Positions 4,397 through 10,947 of a stretch of DNA of 10,947 nucleotides are shown here, one piece after another (positions within the stretch are counted from its first letter, which is position 1; each line of letters opens with the position of its first letter). This DNA comes from Oscillospiraceae bacterium. GTDB taxonomy: Bacteria; Bacillota; Clostridia; Oscillospirales; Ruminococcaceae. A model generated the notes under the pieces. That model had not been told where the DNA came from, searched no databases, and saw only the letters and a list, made by a program, of their open reading frames with translations. The stretch lies in the NCBI GenBank assembly GCA_029068025.1, contig JAIEDJ010000139.1, forward strand, positions 2,291 to 13,237, given 5' to 3'. The position numbers and the translations under genes are program-made.

Positions 4397-6967
4397 TTAA
4401 AGTAACCAGTCTTGTTGTTCAATTCCCACGAGCTTTCCCTCGCGGAAGCCTATGCAGATTCCGTTCTCCCCGTCGCAGTCGCCCATAAACGCGATCTCGG
4501 GCATATTTTGATTCTCGCCGTTATCCTTGCAGACGTTCACCGCAATTGTGTTGATCTTTATCTCGCGCGGCGTTTCGTCCTCGGAGATGGGCAGCTCGGC
4601 GTTTTCATCGTAACGCTCGTTGCAGTAATTCGTGATCTCCCCGATATGATCCGCGAGCTTGACGTTTTCAAGGAGATCATTCAGCACTACGATCTCTTTT
4701 TTCGAGAGCGCAAAGCCGTCGGGCTTATGCTGTCCGTTTTTATCGAACTGATTGTCGCCAGTGCTGATGACCCGAACCATGGCTGCCTTTCCGAAAATAT
4801 CAACAACGATCATGTCCTCGTTGTTAAGCGCTTCTACGCTTGTTGTAAGCTCTCTTAAAGAGTACGTCTTGCCTTTATATGTTACGGTGCAGCGGCAGCT
4901 TCTGAAAGCCGTCGGGTCGAATCTCACAACGCTGTCGGGGATCTCGACCTCTTCAAGCGAGGTGCAGCCCGCAAACGCCAGGTCGTTGATCTGCTGCAGG
5001 GTGTCGGGCAGTTCGAGTTCCTCGAGAGCTTTGCAGCCGTGGAACGCGCTTGTGCCTATCGCTTTCAGTCCATCCTCGAATTGAACATATTCAAGCGCGA
5101 AACAGTTCGCGAACGTGTAGTCGCTTATTACGTTCAAATCTTCGGGGAGATACGCTTTCTCAAGCGCGGTGCAGTCCATAAACGCCCCTGCCCCTATTTC
5201 GGATATGCTGTCGTAGAAGACGATCGCCGGAAGAGCGGTGCAGCCTCTGAACGCATTCCGTCCTATCACGTCCAGGCTGTCCGGAAGAGTGAACCTCCCC
5301 AGCGACGTGCAGTCCCGGAAGCAGTCTTTGCCAATCGTTTTCAGACCGTCGGAAAACCTCACCTGGTTCATAGAGGTACATTCCTTGAACGCCCCGTCTC
5401 CGATCTCGGTCACGCTTTCGGGAATGGAAATGAATTCCAGCGACGAACAGCCGTCGAACGTGCCGCTTGCTATCATCGGAAGCTCGTCCGGGAGATCAAC
5501 TTCTTTAAGCGACTCGCACCCGCGGAAAGCGCCCTCATCTATTTCCGTTACGCTACGCGGAAGTTTGATTTTCCTCAGCGCCGCGCACCCACTGAAAGCG
5601 CCCTCAGATATTTTCGTTAAACCGTACTCAAACTCGACGTTTTCAAGCGCCGAGCACCCTTGGAAAGCGTAACGCCCGATCTCGGTCACGCTTTCGGGGA
5701 TATTCACGCTTGTGAGCTCCCTGCAATAATAGAAGGCGTGATAGCAAATATGAGTTATCCCGTCGGGGATCTCGATATCGCCCTTGCACTTTCTTCCGTC
5801 AATAAGATACTTGCCGATTATCACAAGCGGCGTTTCCTTGCGCCTGTTTTCGAGCCAGGGAGTCCCCGCGAACGCGTCGTCGCCCAGCTCCTCAACGGAA
5901 TCGGGAACGTTTATTTTTTCGAGCTTTTTGCAGTTCTCAAAAGCCCACTCGCCTATGATCTTCACGCTGTCCGGCATCGTAACGCTTGTAATCGACTTAC
6001 ATTCCTGAAACGCTCTGTGACTTATCTCCGTAACGCCCTCGGGGATCACGACGCTTGTCAGCTTGCATTCATAAAACGCGTTTTCCGTTATTACCTTAAC
6101 GCCGCCGGGAATAACGACATCGCCCTTGCAGGATCTGCCATCTATAACGATCCCGTTGACGACAACGACCGGATCTGTTTTACGCAGCTTTCTGAGCCAC
6201 GGGGTATTCTTGAAGGCTCCGCCGTGTATACTCGTCACGCTTTCGGGAATGACGACGTTTTTAAGCTTCTTGCAGTTTTCAAACACGTCGAACCATATTT
6301 CCTCCACGCCCTCGGAAATAACGACGCTTTCAAGCTCTTCGCAGTCCATGAACGCGCGGAATCCTATTTTTCTTACGGGCTTGCCGCCTATCTCCGCGGG
6401 GATCGTAACTTCTTTATCTTCTCCGTGGTAACGCGTTATTGCCACTGTGCCGTTTTCCGATTCCTCGAATTCAAAATCATTTATATTTGTTTCTTCGACG
6501 TTTATAACGCTGCCGTCCTCGTCTTCGGGATCGTCTTGGGCAGCGTCTTGATCTTCGCTTATTGCTCCCTCTTCTTCGATTTTGGTAATATAGCAATCCT
6601 CATTCTCGGGGTCTTCAACGGCATAGAATCGCTTGCCTATTAACGTTCTGAGATTTTGAATGTCCTCAAGAGCCTGCGAGCCGAATTCCTGATAGCACGT
6701 GACCTCGCTAGCCTCGTTTTCCGCTTCGTAGAAGTCCGTTACGTACACGCCGAACTCGTCGAGCAGATCGTCAAACGGCTCTTGCGGGATATCCTGCGGC
6801 GAGCCGCCGCCCTCAAAATTATCGTCCTCAAGCTCGAACGTCAACGAGGTAACATATTCGTAGTTTTTCCGGTCGTGTTCCTTGGTTTTATAGATCCCGT
6901 CCTCGACCTTGATATACTTCTTGCTGTCGACATACTTTGCCGCATTGTAGTTCCGAAAATTCTTCAT
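4397..6967 (-). CDS. Cytosolic BspA-type leucine-rich repeat protein
   Basis: The protein has 856 aa from the ATG at 6967, chosen because an AGGAGA ribosome site (6980-6975) stands 7 nt upstream; the frame is open further upstream but that part overlaps the end of the preceding gene. Domains in order: an N-terminal region (1-130) I cannot name; an acidic linker (about 130-170); about 20 units of 23 residues in the LRR_5 style (about 170-690), such as IPESVTEIGDGAFKECTSM; and a C-terminal region (about 690-856). Two longer units contain TPWL followed by VVVNGIVIDGRSCKGD or VIIGKYLIDGRKCKGD, a feature of BspA-type repeats. The last 35 residues (EIAFMGDCDGENGICIGFR and the following GKLVGIEQQDW) resemble DUF6985/DUF2004-type endings, a weak motif call. 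No signal peptide or membrane anchor is present, although BspA-type repeats are usually on surface proteins. A binding or immunity role in the cytosol is inferred. Confidence 0.93.
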   Translation of the reverse strand: MKNFRNYNAAKYVDSKKYIKVEDGIYKTKEHDRKNYEYVTSLTFELEDDNFEGGGSPQDIPQEPFDDLLDEFGVYVTDFYEAENEASEVTCYQEFGSQALEDIQNLRTLIGKRFYAVEDPENEDCYITKIEEEGAISEDQDAAQDDPEDEDGSVINVEETNINDFEFEESENGTVAITRYHGEDKEVTIPAEIGGKPVRKIGFRAFMDCEELESVVISEGVEEIWFDVFENCKKLKNVVIPESVTSIHGGAFKNTPWLRKLRKTDPVVVVNGIVIDGRSCKGDVVIPGGVKVITENAFYECKLTSVVIPEGVTEISHRAFQECKSITSVTMPDSVKIIGEWAFENCKKLEKINVPDSVEELGDDAFAGTPWLENRRKETPLVIIGKYLIDGRKCKGDIEIPDGITHICYHAFYYCRELTSVNIPESVTEIGRYAFQGCSALENVEFEYGLTKISEGAFSGCAALRKIKLPRSVTEIDEGAFRGCESLKEVDLPDELPMIASGTFDGCSSLEFISIPESVTEIGDGAFKECTSMNQVRFSDGLKTIGKDCFRDCTSLGRFTLPDSLDVIGRNAFRGCTALPAIVFYDSISEIGAGAFMDCTALEKAYLPEDLNVISDYTFANCFALEYVQFEDGLKAIGTSAFHGCKALEELELPDTLQQINDLAFAGCTSLEEVEIPDSVVRFDPTAFRSCRCTVTYKGKTYSLRELTTSVEALNNEDMIVVDIFGKAAMVRVISTGDNQFDKNGQHKPDGFALSKKEIVVLNDLLENVKLADHIGEITNYCNERYDENAELPISEDETPREIKINTIAVNVCKDNGENQNMPEIAFMGDCDGENGICIGFREGKLVGIEQQDWLL

Positions 6968-6974
6968 TGTAATT

Positions 6975-6980
6975 TCTCCT
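6975..6980 (-). promoter_or_regulatory. Shine-Dalgarno AGGAGA deciding the LRR gene start
   Basis: This site lies in the 19-nt gap between the DUF4241 gene and the leucine-rich repeat gene, 7 nt before the ATG at 6967. It supports the start MKNF rather than a longer reading that would begin at 7039 inside the upstream gene. Confidence 0.8.
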
Positions 6981-6986
6981 GTTTTC

Positions 6987-8801
6987 TTACTTTGATGAGA
7001 AGTCCACGTTTCTCGGCAGTCCGTCAAACAGCTCCTCAAGCTCGTCCAAGGTCAATCCTCCGATAAGCGCCCAGCCGTCCTTTTCCGCGAGGAAATGCTT
7101 CTCCAAACGCTTTATCGCTTCGTGATACTCGATAGTGCCGAGAACGCTGTCCTTTGTGATACTTACTATTGAGATTATCCATTGGCTGATCGTCTTGCCT
7201 TCGATCGTCCAATGCTCCTCGGGAACTAACGGGAACAGCGAATCCGTGTCCTCGGTGAGCGCAAAGTTTACAAGAAGCGTGCCGTCTTCTTTTTCGTAGC
7301 ATTTGGGATTTGCCTGATAAGCCTCCTGCCAGCGCTTGTTGAGATCATCGCCGTCTTCATCCTCGTCGTCCTCATCGTCCCTATCTTCATCCTCATCGTA
7401 TTCATCATCGTCATAATCACCGGGTTCCTCAAAAAGATCGGGGTCGATCATCGGTACGATAAGCTCGCAGATCTCGCCGTCCTCGTCATAGCCCCAGAAC
7501 GGCAGATAAACGCCGTCGCCCAGCCCCGAAGCCGCCATTATCATACCTTGATCATTGATGGGGTTTTTCCACGCGATAAAGTCGCCCTCCTCGCTCTGAT
7601 ACTGCGGCAAAGCCTGCGCGCTCGCCATAAACAGCACCTTGAAATAATCGTCATAGTGGTTTTTGCCGGGATTGTTCTTGTGGAACGCCTCGATATACGC
7701 CTCGTAGTCCTTTGCGCCCTCTGCGTCGATAAAGCACATCATTCCGGCTTCCACCGGGAAACCGCATGAAACGCCGCCCTCCAGCTCCGGCGGCAGGTCG
7801 AAGCCCATAGGGAACTGCGTTTCGGGAGTGGGTCGCGCGAGCTCGTATTTTACCGCGTCGGTGTCCTTGATCTTAAGCCGCGCCGTGCAGATCTTAATGC
7901 CGATCCTTCCGCGGAAAAGCGCGATCTCAGCGGGATAGCTCCCCTTCGGGATCTCCTTTTCGAGAACGGGAGCCATCTTGTTCGCGCCGGACAAATAGGA
8001 CAGCGGATCGGCAACTATTACTCGTCCGCTCGGGATATCCACCGTTCCGACGGTGAGGAATGTACGCGTCTGCGTTTTCACGAACTGCCCGGCGATCTTT
8101 TCCGGATCCGCGGGGCTGCTGATATACTTCATATTCTGCTCAACCGCCGCTTGTATACTGTTCACATTTTTCGAGATGTGCTTAAGTATAAACTCAGCCA
8201 TCGCGAACGCGTAACCGACCGCCTTGTCCTCGGTGTCGGGATATTCGTCAAAGCCGCTGAATGCCGCCAGACAGTCGGTGCTTTCCTCGTTCTCATAACC
8301 GCCGCCGATCCCTATGTACTGGGTTTCGTCATCGGGCTTTTTGAACCTGAAAACGAAGAATATGCGGTTATCGATCCTTTTGTCTCTTATCACATGACGG
8401 AATTCGATCTCTTCGGGTTCTTCACCGTCCATTTCCTCGCGCGATTCAAGATAACCGCGAAGCGCGCATTCGGCTTTTGCGCGCTGAATTCCGAAAATCG
8501 CCAGATAGAGCGCCACGCTTGCCTGATCATCGCGGTTATCGGGGCACTCAAAATTATCCGCGACCACAACGGGGCACTCGTCATCGTCCTCGTCCTCAAA
8601 GCCGCCCGCAACACCGAGAAGCCAGCCGCCATCCGCGCTCCTTTTGTACTTGAACGCGAAGAAAATGCGCCCCTCGGTCTCCTCTTCCTTCATGCCGAGA
8701 AGGAATTCAATATCCTTAAGGAGCTCCTCGTCCACCCCGCATTGATACTCCAGATAATCACACAGCTCCTCGCGCGCGGTCTTGATCTGTTCTTCGTTCA
8801 T
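6987..8801 (-). CDS. DUF4241 protein with duplicated N-terminal domain
   Basis: This is a 604-aa soluble protein. Residues about 45-110 and 146-210 are two copies of one domain: RIFFAFKYKR and RIFFVFRFKK, each followed by a GVAGGFEDE or GIGGGYENE turn and a helix. Residues about 250-453 match DUF4241 as I know it: VGTVDIPSGRVIVADPL, KGSYPAEIAL, GFPVEAGMMCFIDAEGA, and near the end SGLGDGVYLPFWGYDEDGE. An acidic tract (about 460-486, almost all Asp and Glu) links to a C-terminal region (488-604) with SITKDSVLGTIEYHEAIKRL and a final helix LTLDELEELFDGL. DUF4241 is found in immunity-type proteins near polymorphic toxins. The ATG at 8801 has a perfect AGGAGGT ribosome site (8814-8808). The stop is 19 nt before the leucine-rich repeat gene, so the two are probably co-transcribed. 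The DUF4241 call is strong; the biochemical role is unknown. Confidence 0.93.
   Translation of the reverse strand: MNEEQIKTAREELCDYLEYQCGVDEELLKDIEFLLGMKEEETEGRIFFAFKYKRSADGGWLLGVAGGFEDEDDDECPVVVADNFECPDNRDDQASVALYLAIFGIQRAKAECALRGYLESREEMDGEEPEEIEFRHVIRDKRIDNRIFFVFRFKKPDDETQYIGIGGGYENEESTDCLAAFSGFDEYPDTEDKAVGYAFAMAEFILKHISKNVNSIQAAVEQNMKYISSPADPEKIAGQFVKTQTRTFLTVGTVDIPSGRVIVADPLSYLSGANKMAPVLEKEIPKGSYPAEIALFRGRIGIKICTARLKIKDTDAVKYELARPTPETQFPMGFDLPPELEGGVSCGFPVEAGMMCFIDAEGAKDYEAYIEAFHKNNPGKNHYDDYFKVLFMASAQALPQYQSEEGDFIAWKNPINDQGMIMAASGLGDGVYLPFWGYDEDGEICELIVPMIDPDLFEEPGDYDDDEYDEDEDRDDEDDEDEDGDDLNKRWQEAYQANPKCYEKEDGTLLVNFALTEDTDSLFPLVPEEHWTIEGKTISQWIISIVSITKDSVLGTIEYHEAIKRLEKHFLAEKDGWALIGGLTLDELEELFDGLPRNVDFSSK
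7344..7418 (-). repeat. Low-complexity Asp/Glu codon tract
   Basis: About 25 consecutive codons are nearly all GAT, GAC or GAG/GAA, seen on the plus strand as runs of TCATCCTCG-type triplets. The tract is the acidic linker of the DUF4241 protein. Such triplet runs can change length by slippage without losing frame. Confidence 0.75.
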
Positions 8802-8831
8802 AATAATACCTCCTAAAATTTTTGGCCGTTT

Positions 8832-9344
8832 TTATTCGTCCGAGCCGAACACAATTAAAACAGCGTATTTTTCATATTCAACGAGAAAAGCTTCAATTAC
8901 AATTCCCGTGTAATGATGCGCCAAAACTCCCGACTTTTCCTCGACTTCAAAAAGCTTTTTCGGTTTTCCGATATAATACTCAATATCCCCGAAAAATTCT
9001 TTGATATTGCCGCCGCAATTATTGCGGTTTTCGTTGTACCTTGTGAAAACGTCCTCAATGACCGCAGCCGGGTCTTTGTCGATCTTCGAGAACGTAAACT
9101 CCGCGTTTTTAAGCTGTTCCGCGTGTTTTTCGGGCTCCCGCGTCAGCGGAACGTATCTGCCGACCCCATTGCGGAGCATCTCCGAAAAATCAAGATCATC
9201 GGGCAGCGCGAAAACGTCCGCCTCTATCGCGTAATATTTCGGACACATCTTCCCAAGATACACGCCGCACAGCGCGTCAACAGCGCCCGCTAAAAACGCC
9301 GTTTCCCCGTCAATATTTCGGAACGCAGTGTATTCATTGCTCAT
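8832..9344 (-). CDS. Uncharacterised 170-aa protein
   Basis: I do not recognise this protein. It is soluble, mixed alpha/beta by appearance, with no signal peptide or membrane segment. The N-terminus has a small hydrophobic helix TAFLAGAVDALCGVYLG; the C-terminus reads HHYTGIVIEAFLVEYEKYAV and ends LIVFGSDE, a pattern like the final strands of many small immunity-type proteins (HYTG, then a hydrophobic strand, then GS-x-E). The ATG at 9344 has a modest AAGG site about 10 nt upstream. It lies 18 nt after the TPR gene and 30 nt before the DUF4241 gene, so all three are likely on one transcript. The gene reality is well supported by spacing and by the complete frame; the role is inferred from context only. 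Confidence 0.85.
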   Translation of the reverse strand: MSNEYTAFRNIDGETAFLAGAVDALCGVYLGKMCPKYYAIEADVFALPDDLDFSEMLRNGVGRYVPLTREPEKHAEQLKNAEFTFSKIDKDPAAVIEDVFTRYNENRNNCGGNIKEFFGDIEYYIGKPKKLFEVEEKSGVLAHHYTGIVIEAFLVEYEKYAVLIVFGSDE

Positions 9345-9362
9345 TTCGTTACCTTGCTTTCC

Positions 9363-10736
9363 TTACAGATATTCTTCCAGCGCTTCCATAGCGCTTTCGC
9401 CCAATTTTTCCACGATGAATTCCTCACCCAAAAGGATATAGCTGCGGAAAATATAAACGGTCGCCTCGCTGCTTCTTCCCATTTTGCTGAGTATGACCGC
9501 AAAGGTGAGCAAGACCATTCCGTTGATCTTGCCGTTTTTGCATTTGTACGCCTTTTTAATGCAGTCATATGCTTTGTCAAGGTCGTCTTCGTTAAGATAA
9601 ATGTTTGCTTTCATAAAATACAGATACGCCGCCTGCTCGTAGACCTCCGGCTCTTCCGTGAATACCTTGAAAGCCTCATCGATCCCTTTAAGCCGCTCTT
9701 TTAAATCGCCGCCGGAGCGCTTTTCGTATGCTTTGATCGCCTTTTCGCCAAGTTCATTGCGCTCCTTTTCAATCTTTTTGGGATCGGGGAACTCAACTTT
9801 CAGCTCGCCTTCAAGATTTTTGCGATATTCCTCCTCGGTATAAGCTCTGATTTTTCCGGAGGCGATACTGTCGTCAAGGAATTTCTGTCTTTCACGGACT
9901 TCCTCGGTTATTTCAAGATTTGTTTCCTGCCCCAATAATCCGCGGTATTCATCCGGGAAAGGTTCCTTGCGTTTTTTCGTGTTATCATTTGCGGCAAACA
10001 GGAAACATCTCCTCGCGACCTCCATATACCCCAGCTCATACATGACCTTTCCGGCAAGTAAATTGGTTTTTACAAGGTTGGGCATATTCTTTTTGGAATC
10101 CGAAACGTACAGCATCGCAAGCATTCTCAAAGCGGTGTGATTTGCCTTATGCTCGTAACAAAGCCGGATTATTTCGTACATGGCATCATAAGCTTCTTTG
10201 TCCTTGTATTTCGGAACATTCAGCGATCTCCACCGAACGATCGGAGAGCCGAGATCGTTCAAAAGCTCCTCATAATCATCTTCGGAAAGCTCGCCCAGCT
10301 CGTCCGTGACCATTCCCATAATATCGGCGACATGATCATCGGCGGTCTCTTTTCTGAGCGCTTTGAGCATTTTAATATAATTGCCGCTTGCATCCTCGCC
10401 GCCCTCTTTGGCGTTGCGGAACGAAAGCTCTCTGCAAAACTCCAGATCGCCGTTGTCAAAAGCTATCTTACAGCTCAAACCCCATATACGATGCGCCATT
10501 CTTCCTTCTCTGGCAAGCTCCAGAACAGCCATAGCCCGCGCAAGCTCATATATTTTATAATCGCGGCAGCGGTTTCCGAAGCTGCGCACTCTTCCGGTCA
10601 CTGCGTCATGCCCTATTGTGCTTCGATAGGCGTTGTATTTGTTTACTCGCGCCTCTATTTCTTCTATGATATTCGTTGACATAAATATGGCAAAACTGCC
10701 CGCGTTATACGGTATATACGTTTTCTCTTTTCCCAT
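9363..10736 (-). CDS. TPR-like helical repeat protein
   Basis: This 457-aa protein is predicted to be almost fully helical and soluble. TPR-like helix pairs are seen at about 224-250 (LLAGKVMYELGYMEVARRCF), 365-398 (YLYFMKANIYLNEDDLDKAY) and 404-437 (LLTFAVILSKMGRSSEATVY). Residues about 60-130 and 180-215 are also amphipathic helices with spacing that could be degenerate repeats. Residues 255-350 are highly charged and may be a coiled or linker region. TPR folds bind peptides or proteins. The ATG at 10736 is chosen because an AAGGTG site lies 6 nt upstream; a second in-frame ATG at 10682 (MSTNIIEEI) looks like a natural N-terminus but has no ribosome site. It follows a partial gene by 45 nt and precedes the 170-aa gene by 18 nt. 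Its specific partner is unknown. Confidence 0.9.
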   Translation of the reverse strand: MGKEKTYIPYNAGSFAIFMSTNIIEEIEARVNKYNAYRSTIGHDAVTGRVRSFGNRCRDYKIYELARAMAVLELAREGRMAHRIWGLSCKIAFDNGDLEFCRELSFRNAKEGGEDASGNYIKMLKALRKETADDHVADIMGMVTDELGELSEDDYEELLNDLGSPIVRWRSLNVPKYKDKEAYDAMYEIIRLCYEHKANHTALRMLAMLYVSDSKKNMPNLVKTNLLAGKVMYELGYMEVARRCFLFAANDNTKKRKEPFPDEYRGLLGQETNLEITEEVRERQKFLDDSIASGKIRAYTEEEYRKNLEGELKVEFPDPKKIEKERNELGEKAIKAYEKRSGGDLKERLKGIDEAFKVFTEEPEVYEQAAYLYFMKANIYLNEDDLDKAYDCIKKAYKCKNGKINGMVLLTFAVILSKMGRSSEATVYIFRSYILLGEEFIVEKLGESAMEALEEYL

Positions 10737-10742
10737 TTAAAA

Positions 10743-10748
10743 CACCTT
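10743..10748 (-). promoter_or_regulatory. Shine-Dalgarno AAGGTG deciding the TPR gene start
   Basis: This site is 6 nt before the ATG at 10736 and favours the start MGKEK over the internal ATG at 10682, which has no comparable sequence upstream. Confidence 0.65.
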
Positions 10749-10781
10749 GACCTTTCTTGAATTCGGTTTGTTAGACCGGCT

Positions 10782-10947
10782 TTATATGTTTGAGATCCTG
10801 TATTTCAGCATCTCTGCCTTAAACTCGTCCGGTTCCATAACGACCTCTTCGACATCGTTTCTGCCATAGCAGTACTTTACCACAAGCTTTTCGCAGTCGT
10901 GAATATACACTATTTTTCCGCAAAAATGACTTACGACAGGCTCCCCC
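10782..10947 (-). CDS. 3' end of an unidentified gene, cut by window edge
   Basis: A minus frame is open from the window edge to a TAA at 10784-10782, giving 54 codons. The peptide has hydrophobic strands and a helix at the end: HFCGKIVYIHDCEKLVVKYC, then YGRNDVEEVVMEPDEFKAEM and LKYRISNI. The alternation of hydrophobic residues and a charged C-terminal helix looks like a real protein end. The 45-nt spacing to the next gene on the same strand fits the operon-like layout. The family is not recognised and the start is outside the window. Confidence 0.7.
   Translation of the reverse strand, partial: GEPVVSHFCGKIVYIHDCEKLVVKYCYGRNDVEEVVMEPDEFKAEMLKYRISNI

Noticed and set aside
5660..6643. Open plus-strand frame of 327 codons
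   Set aside because: It is antisense to the LRR gene; the 23-residue repeat with its regular codon pattern leaves the complementary frames open over long stretches. No domain is visible.
6968..7039. Longer N-terminus for the LRR gene
   Set aside because: The 24 extra residues overlap the end of the DUF4241 gene, while the ATG at 6967 has a good ribosome site in the gap between genes.
10737..10781. Short inverted repeat (CGGT and ACCG) before the TPR gene
   Set aside because: Only about four base pairs with a seven-base loop and no T-run; too weak to call a terminator or regulatory site.

Overview
The window looks like part of an accessory immunity-type gene array from a gut member of the Bacillota, most likely a Ruminococcus-like clostridium. 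This organism call is an inference. It rests on intermediate base composition, strong AGGAGG-type ribosome binding sites, BspA-type leucine-rich repeats without a secretion signal, and a DUF4241 domain beside zinc-ribbon, ankyrin and TPR proteins. No rRNA, tRNA, CRISPR array, transposase, integrase or phage gene was seen.

Every supported gene is on the minus strand, so transcription runs from the right end to the left. In that order there are: the 3' end of an unidentified gene (10947-10782); a 457-aa TPR-like helical protein (10736-9363); a 170-aa protein of unknown function (9344-8832); a 604-aa DUF4241 protein with a duplicated N-terminal domain (8801-6987); an 856-aa cytosolic leucine-rich repeat protein (6967-4397); a 252-nt gap with a two-hairpin palindromic element and a 5'-truncated gene remnant (4396-4145); a 358-aa protein with three zinc-ribbon-like cysteine modules (4144-3068); a 299-aa unknown protein whose Shine-Dalgarno sequence is separated from its start codon by a 17-bp hairpin (2984-2085); a complete 365-aa ankyrin-repeat protein (2029-932); and a second, tandem copy of the ankyrin gene that runs off the left edge (899-1). 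Most gaps are 18-83 nt, no intrinsic terminator was recognised, and the layout suggests one long transcript or a few overlapping ones.

The genes fit the known pattern of polyimmunity loci linked to contact-dependent or secreted polymorphic toxins. In such loci, unrelated small cytosolic proteins, often built from repeat scaffolds plus DUF modules, are collected side by side to neutralise toxins from neighbouring cells. No toxin gene lies in the window, so this role is inferred from domain types and arrangement. The most notable signals are the mosaic divergence of the tandem ankyrin paralogs (near-identical ends, rearranged middle), the hairpin between ribosome binding site and start codon at 2996-3044, and the palindromic element next to a gene remnant at 4171-4377.
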